Below are positions 21,650-32,215 of a DNA stretch of 64,000 bases, piece by piece. The notes under the pieces are model-generated. The model was not told the origin of the DNA and did no database searches. It saw nothing but the letters and a program-made list of their open reading frames with translations. Each line of letters begins with the position of its first letter. Position 1 is the first letter of the stretch. The translations under genes and the position numbers were made by a program. Origin of the DNA: Ctenosaura bakeri (lineage: Eukaryota > Chordata > Lepidosauria > Squamata > Iguanidae); assembly GCA_948474755.1 (NCBI GenBank), contig CAOLHI010000021.1, positions 682,001 through 746,000 on the forward strand, given 5' to 3'.

Positions 21650-22605
21650 CTCTTCATCTTGGAGATAAGTGACTAGTGGGGTACCATAGGGTTCTATTCT
21701 GGGCTCAGTGCTATTCAGCTTCTTTATCAATGCTTTGGATGAGGGAAGAGAAGGCATTCTCATCAAAATTCCAGATGACACCAAATTAGAAGGGGTAGCT
21801 AACACCACAGAGGACAGGATCAGAATTCAAAATGATCTTAACATATTAGAGAGCTGGTACCAAACTAACAAAATGAATGTCAACAAGGAGAACTGTAAGC
21901 TACTACATCTTGACAGGAAAAAAAAAAATGAAATGCACAGATATTAGATTGGTGTCCCCTGGCTTGATCACAGTACATGTGAAAAGAATCTAAGAGTCTT
22001 AGCAGACCAAATGCTGAACATGAGTTAGCAGTGTGATGTAGCAGTTCAGAAAGCCAATGGGATTTTGAGCTGCATCAGAAGGAGAATCGTATCTAGATCA
22101 AGGGAAATGATAGTCCCACTCTATTCCACTTTGGTCAGATGCCACCTGGAATTCTGTGTCCAGTTCTGGGCACCACAGTTCAGGAAGCATATTGATAAGC
22201 TGGATCATGTCCAGAGGAGGGCAACCAAAATGGTAGAAGGCCTGGAAACTATGTTTAATGAGTTGAGTATGTTTATCTTGGAGAAGAGAAGGTTAAGAGG
22301 CAACATGTCATATGAAGGATGGAGCAAGCCTGTTTCCTGCTGCTCCAGAGACTAGGACATGGAGCAATGGCTTCAAAGTTCAGAAAAAAATCCATCTAAA
22401 CATTAGGAAGAACGTCCTAACATTAATAGCAGTTTGATAGTAGAATGTGCTGCCTTGGAGCATGGTGGAGTGTCCTTCTTTGGAGGTTTTTAAACAGAGG
22501 CTGGATGGCCATCTGACAGGAATGCTTTGATGATGTATTCTTGCATGGCAAGGGTTGGACTTGTCGGCCCTTGTGGTCTCTTCCAGGTCTATGATTTTGT
22601 GATTC
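21650..22605 (+). mobile_element. CR1 LINE, 5'-truncated
   Basis: A broken reading frame contains FFINALDEGREGILIKIPDD-like and LNILESWYQTNKMNVNKEN-like stretches, typical of the CR1 RT thumb region. It then runs through [13 protein letters not shown], the usual CR1 C-terminal segment, to a 3' end with 'ctatgattttgtgattctatg'. Frameshifts and an A11 run at 21920 break the frame. Confidence 0.85.
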
Positions 22606-23510
22606 TATGTACAATGAACAATATACAATGAACAACCACAATGTGCAATGTACAACCAAAGGCAAAGTATAGAATGCGCAACCATGATATGTAACACACA
22701 ATTCATACCTTGCAAAGATAAGGCATGGCTGAACATGTTGTCTGCACAGTTCCACTTTGGCACTACCAGAAGAATATGTCTGTTGTGCAGTTACGACTTT
22801 TTGAACCTGCATTCTTTTCACGATTTACGCATGTATACATCCCTAACAGAATTCTAGCCAATAGTGTTAACTAGTTAGCTAGGACCAAAGTAGACTCATT
22901 GAACACATGGAATTTACCTACATGTTGGCTCAACAGTTCATTGAATAGGTCTACACTAATTAGGGCTAACCAGCCTCTGCATGTTGGTTTGTGTTAAATA
23001 ACTAGATATAATTTTCTAGTTCTAGACTAAATAATTTATTAAAAATCCACATGTTATAAGAGAACTAACTGTAGTCCTGCTGCAATTATAAATATAATTT
23101 TTTAATATCCTCTGAAGATAACTTTGTTACTGCTTGATTATTTTATGTAAGCAGTACTTGTCCCAGGTCCTATTCAAGCTTTCACAATGAATTTAAGAGG
23201 TGGGGGGAACACACTAGCAGCTCCCCTTCTTCCATGTTCATTACAAATATCTGTTTATGTGAGAGAGAACAATATCCTTAGACGATACAAGAAAAGCATA
23301 TATTCAGAACTATAAAAAGACTGCAGTTGGTTCTCTTGCACTCCATAAAATTATGAATAAAAGAGAGTATTAAACATTCTTAATTAAGTTCCTAAGTGTA
23401 CTTTTTGTCCATGAAGAAATGATAGACCTAATTATTGCAAAGCAAGTGAGAGAAGCAATTATAGGGAGTTTGTTAAATAGATGTATCCCTATATAGCAAA
23501 ACAATAATAG
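22606..23510. other. No gene; AT-rich DNA with a short ACAATGAACAA-like repeat
   Basis: 22608-22700 carries several copies of an ACAATGTGCAA/ACAATGAACAA-like unit next to the CR1 tail. The remainder is unclassified. Confidence 0.4.
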
Positions 23511-23516
23511 AAAGAA

Positions 23517-23574
<58 letters not shown>
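23511..23574. repeat. (GAAA)n microsatellite
   Basis: Fifteen or so uninterrupted AAAG units. Confidence 0.95.
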
Positions 23575-23575
<1 letters not shown>

Positions 23576-23859
23576 TGAGCTGACACTCATCTCTCTAATT
23601 TAAAAAAATGAATTCAGAATAGCTACAGATGTGTAAAAGTCCATGTTATATTTCAAATATCTGGATGTTTCTAAGCTTTGATTTGCTTAGAAATTCGGAA
23701 GACTTCCATTCCTGATAAATATGAGCTCAATATACCTACCCAGCAGAGTTAAACTCTTCAGAAAAGTAGAACCAGGTTTAATCGTTTTAAGTTACAAGAG
23801 GGTAGATTCTGATTGAACACTAGAAGGAATTTCTAGACAATTCATCCCATGACACCCAA

Positions 23860-24895
23860 GCATCGCGGGGGGGGGGACGGTCTTTGCCGCCGTCCTGCGA
23901 TATGAGACCACTCGTGATGGCCGGCGGGAGGAGGTGGGGCTGGGCCCGGTATTTAGGGCCTGACCCGCCTCCCTGGCGGCCATTCACGCTGAGGCTTACG
24001 ATGGCATGGCCTGCTGCCCTTGCTGTTCAAGGAGTGCAGTGAACCTCCTCCTGACGTGCTGGTCATTCACCTGGGCGGGAATGACCTCGGACTGCTGAAA
24101 GGGAAGGCCTTGGTGATACAGGCCATTCAGGATATGCGGTTTGTCCAAGGCACCTGGCCTCACACCACAATTGTGTGGTCTGCATTGGTACAAAGACGGA
24201 CCTGGGGAGGGGGTGCTGATCCAAGGCGCATAGAACGTGCACGCCAACTGGCAAATAGGGAGATTCGTTGTGCATTACGACAGGGCTTGGGTCACTACAT
24301 TCCTCACACCGATATTGTTTTTAGTAAACCGGAACTTTATTGGCATGATGGTGTACACTTGTCACCAGAGGGCAATCTGATTTTCCTACAGGATTTGCAG
24401 AAGGGGTTGGATTTGATCCTGAGGGGATGGGGGACAGGGACTAAGCGGACGCTTGTCCCTGTCCGTGGCCGGCAAGGGGGGGGCTTAAGGTTCGGCGTGT
24501 ACCTATGGCACCCCCTTTTGGGGTGGAGGATAAATGATAACCTTGGGGAGGGCCCTAGGATCGCCCCACTTGCTGCGCAGCGGGGGGTGGGCCTTGGGGC
24601 TTGCCTTCCAGACAAGGGCTGGCCAAAGGCCATCATGCACCTTCAGCGGTTGGCTTTGGGGCCTGGTATCTCGTTCAACGGGCTAGGGGAGATGGTAGGG
24701 AGCTGCCTCTTGACCCTAGTCTGATGATGCCGGGGACCCCCCTTTCTTCCCCTCAGGTTCAGAAATGCAAGGTCAAGTTCAAAGTTATGGTCAAGTTCAA
24801 GTTCAAGTTGGATTTCACCCCATGTTAATTAGGCATATTAATAAATTGCCCTAGTTCAACCCAAGTTCTGTCTGTGGTCTTGTTATTTTGTGGGT
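23860..24895 (+). mobile_element. Deleted retroelement encoding an SGNH hydrolase (DIRS/Ngaro-like)
   Basis: The 5' part is a GC-rich leader with a hairpin (TCGC..GACGG / CCGTCCTGCGA at about 23863-23905) and a TATTTAG box at about 23950. The middle is the SGNH open frame. The 3' part has a GTCAAGTTCAA tandem repeat (24771-24812), an AATAAA at about 24840 and a short end in TTGTTATTTTGTGGG. Ngaro-group tyrosine-recombinase retroelements of vertebrates are known to carry SGNH hydrolase genes. The assignment here is inference because no RT or recombinase remains. The boundaries are approximate. Confidence 0.65.
24002..24724 (+). pseudogene. SGNH/GDSL-type hydrolase domain, N-terminally truncated
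   Basis: An open frame of about 240 codons with no in-frame ATG at its beginning; a stop lies at 23990. Near the start is PPDVLVIHLGGNDLG, the SGNH block with Gly-Asn (GGND at about 24074-24085). Later come IVWSALVQRR and the catalytic Asp-His block WHDGVHLSPEGN at about 24344-24379. The nucleophile block (GxS), normally some 50 residues upstream, is missing because the frame joins a GC-rich leader. The enzyme should be inactive. The C-terminal 95 residues are Gly-rich without a known fold. The long open frame suggests a relatively young copy. The family role is ester hydrolysis; its use to the element is unknown. Confidence 0.8.
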
Positions 24896-24984
24896 AGGGT
24901 GGCAATAGAGCTGTGGAGTCTCCTTCTCTGGACATCTTCAAAAATGAGGCTAGACAGCTACCTGCTGGGGGCTTTCTAAGGCAG
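24896..24984 (+). mobile_element. CR1 3' fragment
   Basis: The phrase 'gtggagtctccttctctgga' followed by an 'aggctagacagctacctg'-like stretch is the CR1 segment before its 3' terminus. Short fragment. Confidence 0.6.
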
Positions 24985-25305
24985 GAGTTTCCAACCTTTT
25001 TTTCACTTATGTACCCCTTGGTTACCCATTTCCATAAACTGTGTCCTAGTCTTTGGAACAGCAGAAAACAAACTTGCTCCATCTTGAATATGACAGCCTT
25101 TCAAATATTTAAACACAGCTATCATGTCACCTCTTAACCTTATCTTCTCCAGGCTAGACTGATCCAGCTCCCTAAGCCTCTCCTCACAGGGCTTCATAGT
25201 TTCTAGGCCTTCTGCCATTTTGGTCACCTCCTTTGGACATGTTCCAGCTTGTCGATATCCTTCGTGAGCTGAGGTTCCCAGAACTGGACACAGTATTTCA
25301 AGTGG
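24985..25305 (-). mobile_element. CR1 LINE fragment
   Basis: On the minus strand this gives the CR1 end of ORF2 (a TKMAEGLETMKPCEERLREL-like stretch). The right end is cut at 25305 by an LTR beginning TGTTATCC. Confidence 0.8.
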
Positions 25306-25456
25306 TGTTATCCTAAAAGGTGGACGACCTTGAGGTCCACCAGCAGTGCTAGAGTCTCCTTAAGATTTGGGGAGTTATTAGCTCAAAGGAGGCCTGAAGC
25401 TAACAACAGGATTTTTTTACCTGTGTATACCAGTACTAACTGTACAGTTGACTCCA
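25306..25456 (-). mobile_element. LTR family A fragment, 3' end (left part)
   Basis: Begins TGTTATCCTAAAAGG and contains the family A phrases 'ttgaggtccaccagcagtg' and 'gagttattagctcaaagg'. It is interrupted at 25457-26369 by a hAT-like element and resumes at 26370. Confidence 0.75.
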
Positions 25457-26369
25457 GTTAAAAGTAGGGATGGGACGAATCCAGAATTTTCCAAATCTGG
25501 ATCTGGATCCAGATCTAAACCCCTGGAAGGTTCTGGGAATCCATGAATCTCACGAGTCTCAAATCTTTCAAATCCTTTTTTAAAAAAGAGTTTAAAAAGC
25601 AAGGGAAAGAAGGATAATCTTGGGCAAGACACACTCTCTCAGCCTTAGCAAAAGCCTAGGCAAAGGCAAACTTCCCTCTGAAGAAATCTGGCCAAGACAA
25701 TTGTCATAGTTTTGCCTCAGGATCTCTCCACATTGAAAATAACATGAAGGCCCTTTCTGCACAGGCAGGAAAATGTAGATTAATCCCACATTTTCCTGCC
25801 TGTGTAAACAGGACCACATACTACAGTACAGAGCTAATCCAGGTGAAAACTGGCTTTTCTTTGCATAGCTCCTTCTGGCATCCTGGGGTTTGTAGTTTGA
25901 TGACGCACCAGCACACTTTGCCAGAGAAGGCTGTGACACCTTGTAAAACTCCAAAGCCCAAAGCCCAGAATTGTATCTGAAAGAGGTTTTCAAGGGAGAT
26001 CTGCAAAGGAATCTTTCAGCTGTCCTTGAAATCTCAAGCCTGTATCTTCCAGTCAAGTGCTGAACTTAAATCTTAAATGTTCAATTTAAATATCTTAGAA
26101 TACAAGCCCAGCTGTAATTTGTGAAATCATTAACAAAGGCCATTATTACTCCAAGGGAAAACCTCACCTACTTACTATCTTCCCTTGTATGTATGGTCTC
26201 CCAGGTTTTCAGGCATCCCTGTCTCCAACAATCTGTTTAGTTGACTGATTCGAAAGATTAGGTTTGCTTATTTTGGCACAGGGATTCAGATTCGGGAATC
26301 TGGAATCCTTACCCAGGAATCGAGGATTCAAGGATTTGAGGATTCGGTTGGCCCAACCCTAGTTAAAAG
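25457..26369. mobile_element. hAT-like non-autonomous transposon with 8-bp duplication
   Basis: GTTAAAAG at 25457-25464 is repeated exactly at 26362-26369. The element between them (25465-26361, 897 bp) starts TAGGGATGGGACGAATCC and ends GGATTCGGTTGGCCCAACCCTA-like, an imperfect terminal inverted repeat. An exact 8-bp duplication and these ends fit hAT. Inside, 25748-25985 holds a hairpin (CAGGCAGGAAAATGT and its complement, 25761-25805) preceded by GGCCCTTTCTGCAC, probably a further nested MITE fragment. No transposase-like frame. Confidence 0.85.
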
Positions 26370-26440
26370 TCAAAAGGGGTATTTTATTGGAAAATAATAG
26401 ACACACAGGAAATGAAGCAATCCTACAAACCATATCAGGC
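26370..26440 (-). mobile_element. LTR family A fragment (right part)
   Basis: Continues the LTR after the hAT insertion: an AATAAAA signal on the minus strand near 26384 and the 'acaaaccatatcaggc' phrase, matching the 57.9-kb copy. Similarity fades near 26440. Confidence 0.7.
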
Positions 26441-26654
26441 TATTGTGGTTCCAAGGGGAGGAAAGTGGTCCCAACAGAAGGAATGAACAAGGAGCCCAAT
26501 GGTGATCCTGAAGAACCACATGTCAGCAGTAAGATCACTAGCACATAATTGATAAATGTGATCATGGAATAAAGAGGTAATTTAATTATTAATCTCTAGA
26601 GTCTTTGTAGAATCCGATCTTACTGGCGTATATTCAATTGCTAATCTTAGCTTT

Positions 26655-27005
26655 TTATTTTCCTGTGCCTTTAAGTCATTTCTGACTCAAGGTGAAACTA
26701 ATGGTCTTTCCACACTACACAGTTGAAGTGCTATCATTCCACTTTCAACATCCTGTAGAATTCTGGGGTTTGTAGTTTACTGAGGCCAAAGAGCAAATCC
26801 CAAGATTCCATAGGATTTTGGAAGTGCAATAATGGCGCTATAGCAGTGTAGTGCTGAAAGGCCGTGAGGTGAATCTAATTCTTGGCAAGATTTGTTCAGA
26901 GAGGATTTGCCTTTGTCTTCCTCTGAGGCTGAAGGAGTGTGACTTGCTCAAGACAACACATCGTATTTTCCATCAATTTAATATGTCCATCCATTCTTAT
27001 TGGAA
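26655..27005 (-). mobile_element. tRNA-derived SINE (BovB-like tail) carrying a MITE
   Basis: The tail phrase 'tgcctttaagtcatttctgac' and the body phrases 'tcttggcaagatttgttcag' and 'cctctgaggctgaaggag' match the lizard tRNA SINEs elsewhere here. The body is split by a MITE at 26703-26863. Confidence 0.8.
26703..26863. mobile_element. Family P MITE inside a SINE
   Basis: Imperfect palindrome with TCTTTCCACACTACAC on the left and GTAGTGCTGAAAGGCC on the right. The SINE phrase AGGTGAA(A/T)CTAAT occurs on both sides, suggesting a target duplication or rearrangement of about 13 bp. Confidence 0.75.
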
Positions 27006-27054
27006 ATAGGCAGTAGGTTTAGGTCTGTATCCCTGTTATTGTATGTTCAGAAAT

Positions 27055-27440
27055 CTTGGGATTTAGTGATTGATACATTAGAACATTGGTACTGGAAAAT
27101 GTCTTGTAGACCATCTAGCTGAGCCTGCTGCCTCATGCAGGTAACTTGGAGCTACAATCCACCCAGCAGATGAGTGTCCAGCCTCTACCTGAAGATCTTT
27201 GGCAAGGAATACCCCTCCCCTGTCCTCCCCTCAGCAAAAGATATATTGTCAAAGTGCTTTGACGATCAAGCCTCCTATGTAACTTAGGGCCATTGCAGCT
27301 AGCCCTGATCTTGCTGAAAGGGCACAAAAACCATTCCTCAAAACCTTGCACATCTGCTACAGCACTGACACAAGCTTGTGTTTCTGGGAAGCTAGGTTTC
27401 TTTCCCTCGTTTTTAATGTTTAGAAGGAAAGGAGCTACAC
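27055..27440 (-). mobile_element. Old CR1/L3-like LINE 3' end
   Basis: The phrases 'gtagaccatctagctgagc', 'gatgagtgtccagcctctac' and, at the far end, 'atgtttagaaggaaaggagc' form the 3' region of an older CR1 lineage, distinct from the younger CR1 copies. Confidence 0.7.
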
Positions 27441-27794
27441 AATTGCTCACAACACACACATAACGCCAAGTGTTTTTAGAACAAACATCCATACACTATA
27501 TGGTGTGAGGCTGATGTTAAGTATAATTTATCAGCACACTTGGCCAGATCGATTGACTTGGGCTACACCAAAGAATTAGTCAAAGATAAGATCTTCAGAT
27601 GGGCTGCCAATTTAGATCTGGCAAAAATCCAAACAACCGATCTCTGCACTGATATAAATGTTTCAAGATGAAGTGTTCCCTGCAGAAGTGTGTATTATTA
27701 GAACTTCCCTTCCACCCTTGAGTAAAGAACTTCCCAGAGGATTGGGTGTGTTATATCTTTTACAGAGACATGTACATAATGCATGGGAGAACTG

Positions 27795-28281
27795 TACAGT
27801 CACCTTCCACATTTGTGGGTTTGACTTTCATGGATTTGATTATTTGTGAGTTTCTTCAACCTCTCCCCACCCCTTCCTTGGGCACTTCTTTTTTGGAGCA
27901 ACTTTTCCTCTCAGCAACTCCAATGAGGTCACACAGCCCTTTAAAAACCTGCCTCTGGTCCTCCTCCACCTCCATCAGCCACTGCCTGGCCAATTAAGGA
28001 TGACTCACAGCCCAATTTCTCAACATCACAACCCTCTCCTGATAGTCCCCACAAGCCTAACCAAGGAAATGGGCAAGAGAGGAAGTATAGGGCCACTATG
28101 CCAACCAACCCATCTTCCCTCTCCTTTCCCTGACCTGATATGAATCCTGGGTGCCTGATCTCCCCACCATGCATCAGCCCCCTTTCTACAGACACCCACC
28201 CACACATTTTGCTATTTGTGATTTTTCCACTTTTGTGGGGGTCCCGCTCTCAATCCTTTCAAATGTGGAGGGCCAACTGTA
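27795..28281. mobile_element. pogo/Tigger-like non-autonomous element, 487 bp
   Basis: Left end TACAGTCACCTTCCACATTTG and right end CAAATGTGGAGGGCCAACTGTA (shortened here to AAATGTGGAGGGCCAACTG before TA) form inverted repeats resembling the CAGTTGGCCCTCC ends of Tigger elements, with TA at both borders. A second inner inverted pair reads TTTGTGGG. No transposase frame. Confidence 0.7.
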
Positions 28282-29257
28282 TTCATTAAAACTTACAACA
28301 CTTTTAAAACTAATAGGATGAGGGAGATTGCAGGCCCTCCAGCTGTCCCAATTTGGTACAGATTTGGTACCCACAATTGTCCCACTTTTTCAGTTTCTTT
28401 TAAAATGTCCCAGTTTCTCTTTCCTCCTCCACTTTCCCTCAGGTTATTCCAGTTGCTGCAAACTGACCTCAAAGTGCAAGAGTGCTTTGCAGTCAATTAA
28501 CTCAGTAGTGATAGGGGAGGAGATGGTAGAAATTTGTCCTTCTCAGTAGGCTCAGACAAAAGCAAACTTGGTTCTTTCTCATTTATAATTTTTGCCATCA
28601 TAAGTATACTATGATGTGGTTTGGCCACACGTGTCACAGTTTTCATCTGTGACGTGTTGGAGGGTATGAGATTGCTGATCCTGATTTTGGAAAGTTTTCA
28701 TGTTCCTTTAACATGAATTTTAGTCCCATCTGTAATTTTTGTGCCAAAAGACAATTCCAATCACTTTTGGTGACTACAGAAAAAAATGTTTAACTGCATG
28801 ATGGCCTGCGTATTAGGGTTAATCCCAACTGGAGCAGGTCCATTAAATCAGTGGGATTTATCCATGTGATCACCCACCATTCAATAGGTGATTGAATGGA
28901 CCTACTGTAGTTGGAACTAGCCAATAGGACTTAGGCCAAAAAGTCCCATTCTCAAATATCTCCTTACAGCCATTGTGGAGAAATCCTTTCTACTTAAGTC
29001 TTGGTGTGATGCCTCCAGTTTGAATAGTCAGTATTGGGATAGGCAGATTAACAGCCCGCTTCTGTAAAAGTTAACTTCAAATGCATACATATCCATTTAT
29101 ACTTATCCATTTATATAACTCTTATTCCTCTTCACAAATATGAAGGGGTGGGAGATGATAAAGAAGAAATAGGAAAGAAATAAACTGAACTCTTCATCCT
29201 TGCCATGTGCCACTGTCGCTTCCAGCACTTCCAGCTAAGTAAATGGAAGAGAAGAAA
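28282..29257. other. No gene; includes a hairpin-forming segment
   Basis: 28830-28925 contains AACTGGAGCAGGTCCATT and its near inverse AATGGACCTACTGTAGTT, so it may be a short foldback repeat. The rest is unclassified. Confidence 0.4.
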
Positions 29258-29490
29258 GCCAGTGTGGTGTAATGGTTTGAGCACTGAATTATGGCACTGG
29301 AGACCAGGGTTTGAATCCCTGTTCAGCCTTGGAAACCCAGGGGGTGACCATGGGCAAGTCACACTCTCTCAGCCTCAGAGGAAGGCAAAGGCAAACCCTC
29401 ATCTGAACAAATCTTGTCAGGAAAACCCCATGATAGGTTCACCTTAAGATCATCATAAGTCAGAAGCAATTTAAGATTAAGAATTGGATA
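29258..29490 (+). mobile_element. tRNA-derived SINE with BovB-like tail, near complete
   Basis: A tRNA-like head with an A-box region (GTGTGGTGTAATGGTTTGAG) and a B box (GGTTTGAATCC, 29308-29318), then the body phrases 'gggcaagtcacactctctca' and 'aacaaatcttgtcaggaaaa', then a tail resembling the BovB 3' end. This matches the Sauria-type SINE design mobilised by BovB. Confidence 0.9.
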
Positions 29491-29607
29491 TAAGCCAATA
29501 AGGCAAGAATCCCACCATCTCTGAGTGAATGTGTATATAATATCTTAGTATCTTACCTCACTGCTTATATGAAATGAAGGGACATGAAAATGGAGAGCAT
29601 AGATAAC

Positions 29608-30476
29608 TGTTACCCCTGTGGCAGACCCTGTCCTGGGGGGATATAAAATTGATATCAAATCTGACTTCCATGCCAGAGAGGTTGCCCAGGTGGTTGTGTA
29701 GACATATAGGTCAAATGACTGAACCTAGGTCAAGGCCAGGAAAATCCCCAGTCACGTTTCCCAAGGAGGCCTCAGGCTAAACACGTCCACATCAACAAAT
29801 GGTCCTCAGCCACAAATAGCCAATTTGAAGGGATTACTGGCTTTTCCCCAGGTTGAGCAACTTCAACTTTGAAGAATCCTACAAAGGTGAGGGCCATTTA
29901 CATGAACCAATCGTGCAAACCATCAAGTTACCATTGTGCGGCATTTTTCCTTTTATTTTGGCCATTGTTCTTCCCAGGAGAGGGCCTGCCCTGGAGGTAC
30001 ATTCTGCCCTATAAGTAGTCCCTGTTTTTGATAGTCTTCTCAGAGAACTCCCCACCACACTAGCAGACTGGCACTTTGTTAGTTGAGTGCTCCCCTCAGC
30101 ACCTCGCTTTGCTGAGCTCCTTCCTTCTCACCACTTCCCAGACTGAAGACTTCTGGACAGGTGTGGTATCACTGCCTTTACTCCCTCTCCACTATATCCC
30201 CTATAATTTTTCTCCTCTTTCCCTTTTTGATAGGCCTTGTGTACATGAGTGAATGATTGTGAATCATCAGAACATATTTGTTAATAAAATCCATTTATTA
30301 GTATGATTGCCTGGCTTTTTGCTTGGTCTGACCTCATAAAAATTGGGTAGAAGATCCTGCTGGGTTACCCTTACCTTCGTTCTGCTGAGGACAGTGCTCC
30401 ACTAATTTCCCCAATCTTTGCATCTATGGAGCAAACCAAGGTGTCCCCCAGGGGACCCCCAGAAGTCAGGGTAACA
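29608..30476 (+). mobile_element. Solo LTR, family B, 869 bp
   Basis: Begins TGTTACCCCTG, ends CAGGGTAACA, with a perfect 4-bp duplication TAAC at 29604-29607 and 30477-30480. TATAAG box at 30010-30015 and AATAAA at 30283-30288. The 3' part matches the LTR at 13352-14263. No adjoining viral genes. Confidence 0.9.
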
Positions 30477-30480
30477 TAAC

Positions 30481-31328
30481 CACTTCCTTATTAGAATAAA
30501 GTTTCCCTCTTTATAAACAATATGTTGGAAAACCAGTGGATCATTTCACAAAACCCTCCAAAAACCCAGATGTGTTTCCCCTATTCATTATTCATAGTCT
30601 CAAAACCCCATGTCACTTATTAAACCAGGGGCTTTAATATAGGCAGCTGTAAGGTAATTATTTTTGACTTGTTAAATAATTTAACAAGAGGCCAGGTTAT
30701 GCATGCTGTGATTCTTTTATTATAGCAATAGAGATATCACCTGTTGTATATTTGTAACTTGTCTTAAAGCATAAAAGCATGCAAAGGGGAACAGTAATCT
30801 CAGTCTGCCTGTTTCATTGATGTATCTGTGAGATTTCACATCACAAAGATAATTAATCGCTGCCATGTGAGAAGTACAATGGAGAATGGAGGAGACTATG
30901 TACAAATATTGTAGACTAAACAGCACAGATGGAGCCAAGATTAACAACACAGGGGAATTATCTTCTTGTGGTGACCAGGTTAAAAAGACCATTGCTTCTT
31001 TGCTTCACCTATCCCTGATATATGTGACTATGTGCCACCATGTGTCTGGGAGTGTCTGAATGGGAAAGACTAAATGAGGATGTGGGGGACCCTTCTTGTA
31101 CCTGCACTCATGTGTGTGTGTGTGTGTGTTTGTGTGTACTAAGAAGATCACTGTTCACATAGGTGCCCTGGTCATTCCGGAAAGATTAAATTACTCTGCC
31201 AAAATCAAACAGCAGCTAAAAATAGCAACCCTCCGCCCAACATGGCATCAGGAGTCAAGACAGGGCCCTCTAATCAGAAATCAGCATCACAAACACCCCC
31301 TAATGATCACTGTTGGTTGAGTTACAGA
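30481..31328. other. Unique DNA, no gene; possible conserved noncoding stretch
   Basis: 30600-30990 is non-repetitive, AT-rich and has several ATTAATT/ATGCAT-type motifs. Conservation cannot be judged from one sequence. A (TG)n run lies at 31108-31137. Confidence 0.35.
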
Positions 31329-32215
31329 GGCCCTTTTCGCATTTAGGCTTCTTGCGCGAGCGGGGGAGGGCGGCTCGCACAAGAAGCCTTCTCCGGGAGG
31401 CTGTCGCTTCCCCCCTCCTTCGTTCCGCACGCCAAGGAACCAGCGGGGAAGCGGCAGCCTCCCGGAGGCGGCGGCGGCGGCGGCTCGCGCGTCCATCCCC
31501 CCCGCGCGCGCAAGAAAGGAGCCTGTCCCTTCCGCACCCCCCGCTCGCGCGAGAAGCAGGAGCCGCTCGCGCCGCCCCCACCGCACGCGCGCGAAGCGAC
31601 AGACAGTCGCGCCCGCCCCCCCCGCGCGCGCCAGGAGCGACAGACAGTCGCGTGGGAGGCGGCGGCGCGGGCTCCTTTCTCGCGCGCGCGCACACGGGGG
31701 GCGACGCGACTCCTGCTTCTCGCGCCCCCCCCACGCGCGCGAGAAGCGGGAGTCGCGTCGCCCCCCGCGCGCGCACGAGAAAGGAGCCCGTTGCGCCGCC
31801 CCCCCGCGCGCAAGAGAGAAGCGAAGGCAGTCGCGCCCGCCCCCTCCACACGCGCGCGTGCGCGAAGCGGGAGGCTGTCGCGAGCAGCCCCCCGCCCGTG
31901 CGAAGCAGGATGCTCTCGCATCCGCAGCGCTAGCTCCCCACCCCGCCCCTTCCTTCCGCACAGGCGGAGGGAAGGAGGCGCGACCGGGCTGTCTCCCCGA
32001 CGCACCGCACTACAGGTGAGTGCGTGTGGGCGCCGGGAGTGTAGCGCGAGCGCGGGGTGATTTTCGCTTGAAAGCGAAAATCAAAAACCCCGCGCTCGCG
32101 CCGCTGCAGCCCCGTGAGAGCGCCAGAAGTGGGACCGCGTCGTGCGGAGCGACGCTCCCACTCCCGCACGGCTCACGGGGCTATTTCGCCCGGGAAAGCC
32201 CGTGCGAAAAGGGCC
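31329..32215. mobile_element. CpG-dense inverted-repeat element, 887 bp (family G)
   Basis: Ends are GGCCCTTTTCGCA and TGCGAAAAGGGCC, a perfect 13-bp inverted repeat, with CAGAG abutting on both sides. The interior has three layers: a hairpin AGGCTTCTTGCGCGAGC.../...GCTCGCACAAGAAGCC near 31346-31388; a tandem array of about 40-bp GC-rich units (about 31490-31915); and a hairpin at 32044-32101 with perfect 14-bp arms around GATTTTCGCTT/AAGCGAAAATC. Open frames up to 224 codons on both strands are by-products of base composition. It mimics a CpG island but is a transposon. Confidence 0.8.

Noticed and set aside
29258..29340. tRNA gene
   Set aside because: A and B boxes are present but no cloverleaf or acceptor stem; it is the head of a SINE.
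31287..32005. Open frames up to 224 codons in the CpG-dense region
   Set aside because: Low-complexity Arg/Ala/Pro translation on both strands of a transposon with inverted ends; a base-composition artefact.
31329..32215. CpG island marking a host gene promoter
   Set aside because: Terminal inverted repeats and shared interior motifs with four other elements show it is a mobile element.
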